Shown here one piece after another: positions 50,508 to 60,538 of a DNA stretch of 64,000 nucleotides. This DNA comes from Epithemia pelagica (lineage: Eukaryota > Bacillariophyta > Bacillariophyceae > Surirellales > Surirellaceae), in the NCBI GenBank assembly GCA_946965045.2, contig OX337235.1, positions 1,689,508 through 1,753,507 of the forward strand, in the 5' to 3' direction. The notes under the pieces were generated by a model that searched no databases, was not told the origin of the DNA, and saw only the letters and a list, made by a program, of their open reading frames with translations. Each line of letters starts with the position of its first letter. Positions within the stretch are counted from its first letter, which is position 1. The position numbers and the translations under genes were made by a program.

Positions 50508-50799
50508 CAACATTTTGTCGCATGACGGTGATTTCATCAATGCCATCTATCGAACTCCGGACGGAAAGTCAACGAACCAAGACGGAAATAGCTTTCAGAA
50601 AACAACACGAGCGATCAAAGAGTACCAAAAACTTTTGGAAGAAAAGTCTGTGGAAAATCTCCCCTGGACCACCTTGGCTGATGCGCTGGAGGAAATTGTC
50701 AAGGCGTTTACATCTAAGGGTGTAGAGGTTATGACAGCGGCGAAAGATGAAGTTGTGACCGAACTCGAAAAATTGGCTGGAGACAAGGCCGACAAATGA
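50497..50799 (+). CDS. Hypothetical small acidic helical protein
   Basis: 100-codon frame beginning in the right arm of a hairpin. Its composition is protein-like: SHDGDFINAIYRTPDGKSTN, then helices FQKTTRAIKEYQKLLEEKSV and EIVKAFTSKGVEVMTAAKDE ending in KLAGDKADK. No family recognised. The start is uncertain because the first codons are part of the inverted duplication. Confidence 0.35.
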   Translation: MININILSHDGDFINAIYRTPDGKSTNQDGNSFQKTTRAIKEYQKLLEEKSVENLPWTTLADALEEIVKAFTSKGVEVMTAAKDEVVTELEKLAGDKADK

Positions 50800-53700
50800 A
50801 AGAAAATCGAAACACAACAGATCCACTCGAACGGAACTTCTCCCAAAATTCGGGGGAGGAAACTCAAACTGTGGTAGTCCTCGAATAATTAACCAAACGA
50901 GGAGGACGAGTAGTAGCACCGCCCCAATTCACCAAGACGACAACACGAGAAAGACACGAAACGAGTGGCCAAGCAGAATCCGTCCAAGAAATGTCTTCGT
51001 TCGTTTGGAACCACTCGTAAAAGAAACAAGAAAACAAGCAATTTTCGATGCGCCTCCCAAGGAACGAACGGACTTGGACCAGAAACCGACGGCTCGAGAT
51101 GAATTGGACTTTGATAAAACGGATGACAATGAGGATGAATCGTCTTTGGTCGTCCGTTGCCTCGTCCCAAGGATCCTCGCAATCGTCCACAGTCTTGGCA
51201 TTATCAACATCAACAGTATTGTCGGTGGGGCAACGCAAAAACGGAGTAGGGAATTCCTCTGGTACATAAGAGGAAAGCTCCTCTCGATCCAGCAGCCGAG
51301 GCCATCGCAAACCAACCGCCACCACGAACCCTGCCAAACCGACTGTGGATGCTTTTCGCTAGTCACACGACAATACCCACTCCGCCATGATACTCCAAAC
51401 CAAAACCACGACAACCTCGGATGAATCGGACTATTGAGGCTCAACTGTTGGCGTCCAAAAAGGGCTTTCGTTCGCGACTCTTTTTGGCATCCACCGCCCA
51501 CAACAACAACAAGGACGCGGACCGACGCCACGAAACAGGACGACCATAAGAGTCCATTGTCTAGGGACGAAACATCTCTCTTGTTGTCGTCAGTTTCCAA
51601 GAAGAAGAAGAAGAAGATGGCATTACAATTCCATCACAACAGTAAGGATCCTGACACGGCCGACGATCAAACCACTACCAACGATTCAGTTTCGGCCCAA
51701 CACACGTGACAACAACAACAGCAACGGCCTCTGTTGTAATGGCTTCTTGTCGATGTCATTGTCATCACACGGTGGAGATGAAAGTTTGACCACCGCAACC
51801 GAGAGGGGCAGTTTGGCAATGCCAACCAGTTCCCAAAGCCCACGTCGTCGTCATTGGGACGCACCAAAAGTGCTCGACTCAAACTGCGACGACAACAAAA
51901 AGAACAGCTGCAGCAGCGGCAACCAAACAAAGAAGGTCTACAGCACCAGGACGATGATGGCGTTCCCCAACAGTCGCGGAGAAAGGTAGGGTTGTGGACT
52001 GCCTCGTGACAATGACCAAAGTTGGACCGTGAATGCTACAATCAATTAATCGAGCATCAGCAGTTCCGTTCCATCCTATTCGTCCCTTTCCTACACCTCC
52101 TCGTACACGACATCTCATAATAGTACACGAATGACACGACGGCGCTATGTCAATGCCCCCACCACCCACCACACTCCACGACGACAACGAGACGGTTGCA
52201 ATCAAAACATGCAGGACCCGTGGAGGAACCACTGGCCGACAACAACGAGAGCATGACCGAGTCGCCCACAGCGCCAGCACCAACCCATAGTAAAAGACTG
52301 TCAACGAATGCAACCAATGGTGGAGTGGGGGCCAATGTCTACAATTTGCAAGACAATGGTCAATTACAACTCTTGGCGGACGAAGTGTCCTTTTTGTGTG
52401 AGGGATTCTGGGAAAATATTGAATCAGGATCCATCCTAGAATTAGCCTGGCTCTTGAGTCTGGAACGCAACCGGAAACTGTTGTGTAAGTCGAACCATGT
52501 GGAGGCGTGTGCTGGTGCTGCTGCCACCTTCAAGCTATTTTGGATTTGATGGGGCAATTGCCTGTAACTCTCCTTCACCAACAACAGCAACAAGAACCAT
52601 CCCTTCTCACCAATACGCCAGAGGATGCCTTGCTCCCCCTGTCTTGTGAAACGACACCAGATGGAGTACCGAATCGAAATGACTACGAATGCAACAATCA
52701 TACGAGGCAAATCGGAAACAAGCGGCGACACCGACAACAACAACAACACCATACTCAACAATCCACTCCTCGTTTCGGCCGAACGAAACAACATCAACAC
52801 CAACACCACACTCAACAATTGACAACCAGACGCAAGCTATCCAAAAGAGCAGCATACCAGCGACAACAGCACCCAAAACAACAATCCACTCCTAGTTTCG
52901 GCCGAACGACAACAACACCCAACGCAACCCAAACGCAACAATCAAAAGCTGACAACAAGAGATGAGGATGGAGGAATGACAGATCCATGGACCAACCAAC
53001 GCAGCAATCAACCTCTTTGACGAGCAGCGACAACCACAACTAGCAACGACAAGGAGGAGCAACAAGACCAAGAGAAATGACTATACGAGTACGATGATGC
53101 ACAAACAAACTACTAGTCTAGACTTCCTACTGTGAAAGCGAGCAGCGCATATGGAAACCAACCCCCACAACGATAACCTCAACCGACGATCCTCCCAAAG
53201 AAGTAGTAAAGCAAAATGGAGAAGGAAAGCAACAATCAACTACGGTCAACTAGACAGAATAAGATGAGAAAGACATGCAACAATCAAACCAGTTCCCTTT
53301 CTGATTCCACTTTCCCGTCTGGTTCAAAATTCTCCCTCTCTCGCACGCATGTGGCCATAAGTACCATGAACATCAGCAAACCAGTCCTGGTCTGGGGGTA
53401 TATCTTGGGTAATTTTTGGATCCGAGTGGCGAAAAAGGGAAACTATCATCACGCTCATCATGTTCGTCCAGTTCCTGTTCCATCCTCATTGTCAGTTTTT
53501 GAACAACAACACGGGTTTATGAAATGAAGGTCTCTTACTTAAAAAAAACCGTTGGTGGAAGCAGACAAATGCAGCGGAATGTCTGCTTAGTGATAAGAGT
53601 TTCATGTTCATTTCAGGCCCGCCAAGCATCCACCAAAAACACGTCTCTTTAATTCACTCGTACTCCTTAATAATAGACCTATGGCCGCTACACATCATGT

Positions 53701-53933
53701 AGAGAAAACTACTGCTCCTGAATACGGATACTGAACTCAGCCGTCCTTTACCGCCTTGGCGGTTTCAATTTAATATTATTCGTCGAGGGCAATATAAGTC
53801 TACACCACCATTCGTCCAGCAAGTCTTACAAAATTATTACGATTGGGTCTGTCTTCCCCCAATCGTCAATCAACGTCATGGCAACGACCAGGGCGACCAA
53901 AACAAAGTTTCAATACATGAACACATTCTGTTC
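50800..53933. other. Degenerate A/C-rich region with broken frames
   Basis: About 3.1 kb with strong strand asymmetry (plus strand rich in ACAACAAC) and many short frames on both strands interrupted by stops. Protein-like pieces on the plus strand include 52196-52549 (GQLQLLADEVSFLCEGFWEN) and 52507-52965, which carries two copies of QQSTPxFGRT encoded by a 35-bp direct repeat (52757-52792 and 52879-52915). No coherent gene could be assembled. It may be an old repeat or a decayed lineage-specific gene. The last ~400 bp hold the promoter of paralogue B. Confidence 0.4.
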
Positions 53934-56900
53934 ATGAATCAAAGGACAAGTGGTGGTGTTACCATGCCTTTTTTCGCAAGGACGTTGCATCCAAAGCCTT
54001 TGCGAGGTTTAATCGCGTTCCTTATCTTGATTCAATTCACATTGATCCAATCACAGAATGATAGCTGCGTTCGTCGTTTAGTGCGTGAGAAAGGGGAAAT
54101 TGCGGAGCAAATAATTATGAACAACGGCTCGGTTCCAGAAGGATTCTTTCAGGGGTTTGCGGAAGAGTTCATGGGGTTTCACATGAAAACCGAGCGGACA
54201 TTGTCCGAAGATGTAAAGCCGACACAAAGATATCATTTTGATTCCGAACGGTGGACCGTTCATCGGACCGACGAAAAATGGATTCATCTGGCCAATGCCT
54301 GCTATCAGCTATACGAAGCGCTGGAAACTCAATTACAAATATCCAAAGAGTCAAAGCAATATTGTATAAATGCTGTGTCGGATTTGTCCAAAGAGAGAGC
54401 GAGGAATTTCCAGTTTGACCGTGGGGACTTTGTCACGTTGGCGCAGAGAATTGGTTCACCACAAGGGGGATCTGATGAAGCCAACATCTCGTTGAAAATG
54501 AGCCAATTTGATGCCTTAAACGTTAACTTCCAAGAAGTTTTTGCTGATTTTGAGTATCAGAAAACTGGAGTTACGTTTGATTTGGCCAGGGAGAAGATGG
54601 TATCGCTGTTTTGTACACGAATGTTGGTCTCGAAAGTGGCACATGCCATGAACCCTCAGATGACAACAAAACTACATGTTGGATTATCTTCCAGGTCTGT
54701 CGTGGACGTCCCTACTCCAGGTGTTCGAAGAGTTCATCCTGGTGCTCCTGCAATAGTGCCCGTTCCCACTCCAGCATCCGTTGCTCGGGATCGCCAACTC
54801 CAAGCGACAAATCCTCCCACAATCAACGATGTAGAATTCAGCATGTGCTTGTTTGACCTTTTTACTTCGGATCAAGAATGCTGCCCCAGAGACTCTGCCA
54901 TTAGTGAAGACGAATTTATTTTTGTTCTCAACAATCGGTTCGATCTGGGACTTCCAGAGGGTTATCCTTTTACCTCTCTCAATAATATCTACCAACAAGC
55001 TTATCGTTCCGTGACTCAGGGGTCTCCGCAAGGTCTTGACATTACTGGTAGTATTCCTGGTACTGCGCCAACAACTTCTCCCACACAAATGGATAATTTG
55101 AGATTCTTTTGCTCCGAACTCGAACGGGCACACGAGGCTGTCGTGGCCTCGACCGGGCCCGTGCCAACCGCTCCTACAACTCCACCGTTTTCGGGCTCAC
55201 CTCGACCCACTTCGACTTTGTTCTTCCGAAATGAATGTAATCTTGCCGTTCTGTACAACGAGGATGACGTTTCCGGCCTGGACGCAACTGAGTATGTGAA
55301 AGTGATTCAAAGATTGTTGGATGACACTTCTATTGGGACCAATCAGATTACGGGTACACCCTCCTTCACTTTACTCCCTACACCTCTAAAGGATCCGTTC
55401 AGTTCCTACGGAACAAGCACAATCCCAATACAAGGTTCTCAAGGGCAAAGGAGTTCTGGCTTGAACCTATTTTGCGATAAAGTTGACGCTGCTATCCGAC
55501 AGTATCTCAATCCACAGCCCACTCCTTCTCCAGTAACTGAACCACCTCGTCAATCTCCATCGTCTCCTGTACCAGTTCCCACGAGTAGCCCTACATCCAG
55601 TTCAAATGTTTGTTTTAACGGTATGGTGGGTGCAGATGTAGACCAATCCGAAACACTCGATGAGGCAGAGTATATTGCCTATGTCAGTTCTGTCGACGGG
55701 ACCATTCTAGATGCTGAGACCTCGTTCTCGAACTCGCCATACATTATTCGCGACAATTTTCAATGGATAACAGGTGTTGACGCTGAAGTGGAGCTGGCTG
55801 CCGCCATTGAATCACAGAATAGTGTGCGTCTTACCGTCCTGCGGACAATATTAACCGCGTCCTGTGAGCGAACCGACAGTGTTATTCGCGCGGTAGCTGG
55901 CGGAAATGACGTAGTCTCTCTGCGAGACCATTGTTTTGCAGCCCTCGCTGTCGCCGATGAAAACGAGGACGATGTAATATCGGAAGCAGAATTCATAGTG
56001 TTTGTCAATCGCTTCAGTGGCGTGGAGCAAGGGATAGACTCTATCAGTGACTTGGAGGCGGCATTCCAAATCTTTTTCAATTCAAACAGTGGTGGCCAGA
56101 CTTCTCCAGGTATACAGGTTTCGGGTACCAAACCCTTCCAGACACCCACTGATGAGGACCTCCTCAGACTAGATTCCTTCTGCAGTTCGTTTGAGACCAC
56201 GCTTGCTGAGGTGCGATCGTCCTCTGTTCTTTTGGAAAGGTGCCGCCTTGCGGTTGAAGGGTCTGACGCAAACGCGGACAATACTCTTTCTCAGGAGGAG
56301 TTTGTAATATTTATAAGCACAATGGCTGGTGAAGATTCTAATGGGCTTGAATTTGGGGAGTTGAGTGAAGATATTCAAGCCTTTTTCCCCAGCCTAACCG
56401 ATTCCCTCGACACCGTGGACTTGAACGCCTGGTTGACTGCCCAGACTCTCACTGATTCGCAGCGCAACACAACCGAAAGCACATGTGAGCAAGCTCTACA
56501 GCTTTCAAAGACAATCACTTCAAAATCGGTAGGATCGGAGACCACTACGATCTTTAGTAGCTTCCTTTTCTCCAACACTCAAGGCATTGTGGCATCTCAG
56601 CTTGAACCTACCGACACCAACCGCCTCGACTTGGAACGAGCCTTTGACCTTTTCGTCACTTCGGAGGTTACTCTTTTATCAGAACTCCCTTCTCGAAATT
56701 TGCGAAGACGCCTCGATCTCGTTGGTATTGTTACCGATTCGTCCGAGCTTTATCAATTTGACGACACAGCATGCGCCGAAATGGGGAATCAGACGTGCCA
56801 AACGGCCTACGGGAGATTGGAGATGATGTACCGAAACGAAGAGAATGTGGACGCGTTGAGGAACAGAGTCACCGCGACGCTTCAACAAGCAATTCTAGAT

Positions 56901-58040
56901 GGGAAGCTCCAGATTTCTCTTGACGAGGTTAATCCTTCGTCCCCCTTTACAATTTTGGGACCTGGAGCACAAGTCCAACCACCAAGTGATTCAGACGATG
57001 ATTTGAATAAGTTGCTCATTGGTCTAATCAGTGGAGCCTTTCTTGTGGCATTGGTATGTGGGGTAATCGTGATCGGAATTCTGGCTCTGAGGACAGTTGA
57101 AAAACAACGGCAGCGCAGGCGACATGACGAATATCTGTCTTCCAAACAAGCTCGGTTCTCGTTTACAGACAAGCCAAAGCAGGAGCAAGCACCACTTGGA
57201 ACATACCCTCAACGCAAAAGACCATCTACACAGGGACCGCGAGCAAGTCAGCGCCCTTTGCAGGGGCAGGGCCAGCAGCCCTCACGTGGTCCTCCGGTGT
57301 CACGCCCTGGTCAGAAGCAGAGTCAAAAGCAGAAGGGACGGGTAAAGCCTAGTGCTCCCGGTCGTCAGAGTCCTTCCAAGAAGAATGTTTCAAAGCCACG
57401 GCCTCAGCAGAAGGAAAAAGAAAACCTAACACCATATCCGTCGGCTGGCATCTTTTCCAAACAAAAGGAGGACAAAGGTGCAAAAGATGCAGCGGCTGAT
57501 AACAATGATGATTTCTTCAATGAAGATTTTATGGATCTGGATGAATTGGAAGACCTCATAGATGACGATGTCGAATCTGAGGAGTTTGACGACGAGGTTG
57601 ATATTGATGATGAGAGTTACCGAAATGAAAGCGGTAGTGGAGAAGCGGAGAGCGCGGCGCAAGGCGACGGAGATAGCTCAGCGAATTCCATGTCGACAGC
57701 TGAACGAAGAAAGAACTACAAGGAAACAATTGAGAATCTTATTCGAGACGTGGTTCCCGATGAGATTGAACATGTCGATGCAATGATGGACCAGTTTGTT
57801 GGCCGGGAGGAAGAGCTTATCAGTACGTTGCGGAACATGGCGAACAACGGGAGCAGCTCGGACGAAGGTTCCGACGAAGAAGATGACTCTGGTGAGAGTG
57901 GAGATTATAGTGCAGATGACTCCGATGAAGAGGGCTCTGGTGATTTTTTTTCTGACGAAGAGTCGTCTGATAGGGAGAGCTACGAAGAAGACGATAATAT
58001 GATGGAGCTGGAGTCCGAATCAGAGTACGATGAAGGGTAG
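53934..58040 (+). CDS. Large acidic single-pass membrane protein with EF-hand-like repeats (paralogue B)
   Basis: 1368 residues from the ATG at 53934. The N-terminus has a good signal peptide (about 23-42). The extracellular region carries at least five Cys-headed repeats: the openings are CLFDLFTSDQECC, CNLAVLYNEDD, CFNGMVGADVDQSE, CFAALAVADENEDD and CRLAVEGSDANADN. The last three are followed by a 12-residue loop of EF-hand form (D-x-N/D-x-D/S...I/L-x-x-x-E) and a hydrophobic helix such as FIVFVNRF. Pro/Ser/Thr linkers (PQPTPSPVTEPP) separate repeats. The membrane segment is at about 1027-1053, then a basic Gln/Pro-rich stretch, an acidic tail and the motif VPDEIEHVDAMMDQF followed by GREEELISTLRNM, shared with 32925-36707. 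Role unknown; likely a Ca2+-sensitive cell-surface or cell-wall-linked protein (inference). Confidence 0.82.
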   Translation: MNQRTSGGVTMPFFARTLHPKPLRGLIAFLILIQFTLIQSQNDSCVRRLVREKGEIAEQIIMNNGSVPEGFFQGFAEEFMGFHMKTERTLSEDVKPTQRYHFDSERWTVHRTDEKWIHLANACYQLYEALETQLQISKESKQYCINAVSDLSKERARNFQFDRGDFVTLAQRIGSPQGGSDEANISLKMSQFDALNVNFQEVFADFEYQKTGVTFDLAREKMVSLFCTRMLVSKVAHAMNPQMTTKLHVGLSSRSVVDVPTPGVRRVHPGAPAIVPVPTPASVARDRQLQATNPPTINDVEFSMCLFDLFTSDQECCPRDSAISEDEFIFVLNNRFDLGLPEGYPFTSLNNIYQQAYRSVTQGSPQGLDITGSIPGTAPTTSPTQMDNLRFFCSELERAHEAVVASTGPVPTAPTTPPFSGSPRPTSTLFFRNECNLAVLYNEDDVSGLDATEYVKVIQRLLDDTSIGTNQITGTPSFTLLPTPLKDPFSSYGTSTIPIQGSQGQRSSGLNLFCDKVDAAIRQYLNPQPTPSPVTEPPRQSPSSPVPVPTSSPTSSSNVCFNGMVGADVDQSETLDEAEYIAYVSSVDGTILDAETSFSNSPYIIRDNFQWITGVDAEVELAAAIESQNSVRLTVLRTILTASCERTDSVIRAVAGGNDVVSLRDHCFAALAVADENEDDVISEAEFIVFVNRFSGVEQGIDSISDLEAAFQIFFNSNSGGQTSPGIQVSGTKPFQTPTDEDLLRLDSFCSSFETTLAEVRSSSVLLERCRLAVEGSDANADNTLSQEEFVIFISTMAGEDSNGLEFGELSEDIQAFFPSLTDSLDTVDLNAWLTAQTLTDSQRNTTESTCEQALQLSKTITSKSVGSETTTIFSSFLFSNTQGIVASQLEPTDTNRLDLERAFDLFVTSEVTLLSELPSRNLRRRLDLVGIVTDSSELYQFDDTACAEMGNQTCQTAYGRLEMMYRNEENVDALRNRVTATLQQAILDGKLQISLDEVNPSSPFTILGPGAQVQPPSDSDDDLNKLLIGLISGAFLVALVCGVIVIGILALRTVEKQRQRRRHDEYLSSKQARFSFTDKPKQEQAPLGTYPQRKRPSTQGPRASQRPLQGQGQQPSRGPPVSRPGQKQSQKQKGRVKPSAPGRQSPSKKNVSKPRPQQKEKENLTPYPSAGIFSKQKEDKGAKDAAADNNDDFFNEDFMDLDELEDLIDDDVESEEFDDEVDIDDESYRNESGSGEAESAAQGDGDSSANSMSTAERRKNYKETIENLIRDVVPDEIEHVDAMMDQFVGREEELISTLRNMANNGSSSDEGSDEEDDSGESGDYSADDSDEEGSGDFFSDEESSDRESYEEDDNMMELESESEYDEG

Positions 58041-58453
58041 CCGTTTGTTACTGTTGGAGTGGACTTGCTTTTCCCGTGGCCCATTAGTTGAGAAGTCGAG
58101 AAGAATTTTGTTCTGGCACATTATCCCATTCACACACTTTGTCCTTCGATCTCGTAATTCTCGTTGCTTATGAACAGTCATGCACTTATTAGGGTAAGAT
58201 TTCCATTTTGTTTTGTTCCATTGCCACTTTAATAGAGGAGCACAAGAGGTTGATCATTAGAATAAAAACTTATGAGTGACTATATCATAGAGGTCAACTA
58301 CTCCTACTCATTTGTACCGCAACTAGATTTCATCCTTAGATGCTCCTACCTCTGCGCTGACAAGGTATTAAAACATTGTATCCGTGCCACAAAGATGCAA
58401 CATACCACGCATCACCCCCAAGATTCCAGACCAGTATATCATCTCAAATTGGT
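58041..58453. other. Intergenic region between convergent genes
   Basis: About 410 bp, containing 3' ends of paralogue B and the MBD-like gene, plus an ACTACTCCTACTC motif at about 58297-58309. No gene seen. Confidence 0.45.
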
Positions 58454-59368
58454 TTATCCCTTGCGAGCAGCAAAAGCTTTATCTTCACTTCCTGTCCTTG
58501 CAAGTACGCCAAGGTACCTTTTGACTTCCACGATACTACGGAGTTTCCGCTCTCTCCCGTCCGTCGTAGGAGGGAACCAGTAGAAGTCAATGCGACTTTT
58601 TGTCATTCCACTTTGTCGTTCATACTGCCTCTCCACCCAACCTTCGGGCCAACCCTCTTCACGTAGGAATTTCGTTGGTACACCTACATACACGGGATCA
58701 CTTGCTGACTTGTCTGTGGAAGCTTTTGTCTGCCGCTTCACCGTTTCCTTCTTTGCTTTCGCAGGCGTTGGTTTCTTGACAGTCTTTTTCGCCTTGACAG
58801 GTGATGTAGTAGGAGAAGATGATTTCTTTCGAGGCGATGGAGCCACAGACTTTCTTTTGCTGACGGATCGTTTGGGGCTGCGTGTGCTTACCGTGCTCGA
58901 TACAGTGGGTGGAGGCCCACCAGTTAACGAAGATTCTTGTTCCTGAGATTGGTCAACCAACAGAGATTTTGCAGCTATTCGTTTCTTTCGTCCAGATGGC
59001 AAGCGTTGGACAATGTTCTCGTCAGGAGAAGATTGGACAAGCACAGACTCAAATGCCGTCGTTTTACTTGGAAACTGGTTCGCTCCTGTTTCCGTTGCCT
59101 TAGAATCACCAACCGCAACTTCTTGTTCGATTATCTGGCTGACCACTTCCGCCTCTGTTTCCGGTATGGCGCCCTCAGGAACCCGACCAGCGCTCACCCC
59201 GTTTGCTCCAGATGCGGTTGTCTCTTTACCCTCTGGTTGTGATGCAGACTTCTCCTCCTGAGGCTGTGTATCCGACATTACAACGTCGGCCTCAATGTGA
59301 TCCCCGTCTGATTCCGCCTGGACATTGCCAGTAGCTGATGCAGGAGACATAGTCGAAGGAGCATCCAT
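58454..59368 (-). CDS. Nuclear protein with C-terminal MBD-like domain
   Basis: 304 residues. The C-terminal ~75 residues (VPTKFLREEGWPEGWVERQY, KSRIDFYWFPPTTDGR, KLRSIVEVKRYL) match the methyl-CpG-binding domain layout: a P-x-GW start, the R-x-D-x-Y/F-Y strand pair and the KLRS-x-x-EV-x-RYL ending. The middle is Lys/Ser/Pro-rich with many KxxKKP/SPxK repeats typical of chromatin proteins, and RKKRI is a likely nuclear localisation signal. The first ~110 residues are acidic and disordered. Whether it reads methylated CpG is not decided by sequence; many algal MBD-like proteins do not. Confidence 0.75.
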   Translation of the reverse strand: MDAPSTMSPASATGNVQAESDGDHIEADVVMSDTQPQEEKSASQPEGKETTASGANGVSAGRVPEGAIPETEAEVVSQIIEQEVAVGDSKATETGANQFPSKTTAFESVLVQSSPDENIVQRLPSGRKKRIAAKSLLVDQSQEQESSLTGGPPPTVSSTVSTRSPKRSVSKRKSVAPSPRKKSSSPTTSPVKAKKTVKKPTPAKAKKETVKRQTKASTDKSASDPVYVGVPTKFLREEGWPEGWVERQYERQSGMTKSRIDFYWFPPTTDGRERKLRSIVEVKRYLGVLARTGSEDKAFAARKG

Positions 59369-59610
59369 GGTGTACTGCTCGAAGCACTATTTCCGAAAAG
59401 TCTGAGAAATTTTTTTTGCGTGCCGCCGGTCGACGCCTATGCATACTATGTCCTCTATCACGGCCTGATAGCGCTATGACAAATGGATGTATAGTAGGAA
59501 CACCAGTCTTTCTTCCAGGGGAACGTCATGAACAAACTACGAGGCAGAAAACGAGTCTAGGGAAGGAAACACATTTCGTTAGGGACAATTCATTTTTGGT
59601 CCAAATAGAT

Positions 59611-60327
59611 TTATTGTTTCGTCGTTTCGGCAGCTTTCTTTTGCTCATGATGTATGACTCCTCCAGATAGCAAGATCTTGGAATACCTGCGATGAAGTGG
59701 GATTGTCAGGCGAATCAACAAGGAGTCTGGCTGAACGGCCGATCCGAATTGGTAAATCCGATGCCTCTCATCTTCCACCACACACATCCATGTCAAGACG
59801 GTCCCGTTGTAAGAGTCTAGAATCACTTCACTGCTATTCCAATTTGGGGGAACTACCACAGATGATGAAGCACTGTAGTGTCGTTCTAATAGACAGAACA
59901 AGCTTGTTTGGGAGCCAAGGTACTCCTTCAAATAAGATTCACCCAGGTATGGTTGGTGTTTGGGGTGACTAGTCTTGAAGAGCGGGGAAAGAAGCCACTT
60001 GATGGAGCGTTCGAGTGATGACAGGCCATGGTGGTTATTGGAAGGGAACAAAGGACTATCGTAGGGTTTTTGATGGACAGAAAAGTAGGAGCTCGGGCCT
60101 TTGCAGCACGGTCATCGGTCTTGTTGTTGTTGCGATCCGAAACCCTTGAATTGAGAGCGTCTTGGTCCAATGAGTAGAGGCTTTGGAGAGCCGGCGCCTT
60201 CGTAGAACCGTCGTGGGTAGTATTGGTGAGAGCCTTGTGGTCGGGGATGGAGGCGCGAGTATCCATGGTGGATGCAATCGGCCTCACTCGTTTTGCTCCC
60301 TGGTGGCTCCGTGGAGGTGAAATGCAT
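59611..60327 (-). pseudogene. Unknown protein frame interrupted by a single in-frame TGA
   Basis: One minus-strand frame runs from an ATG at 60327 to a stop at 59611 (239 codons including the final stop), broken only by TGA at 60114-60112. The part after the TGA (KGPSSYFSVHQKPYDS, SLERSIKWLLSPLF, LGESYLKEYLGSQTSLFCLL, GTVLTWMCVVEDERHRIYQF) reads as genuine protein. The part before is Gly/Pro/Gln/Arg-rich. A different frame (60434-59928, 168 codons) overlaps the first half. Options: a recent nonsense mutation, UGA recoding (the context is Arg-UGA-Pro-Cys-Cys), or an intron from the overlapping frame. I did not see a convincing SECIS-like element downstream, so recoding is speculative. No family recognised. 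Confidence 0.4.
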
Positions 60328-60538
60328 TTTGTATCAGCATCGAAAAATCCCTCGCGCCGAGGGGGTGAGTACGAGAATGCATCGAAGATGCTGACCCACC
60401 TGCGACCTGGACTCACCCCCGCTGGGGGGTACACGGTGTGGTGTTAAGGTCAACAACATCATCAGCTCTTACCAGCCAAAGGAGTGCCCGGCACCTTACC
60501 TACGGTGCCCCCTATTGCAGCCACTTTAGCATGCAGTA

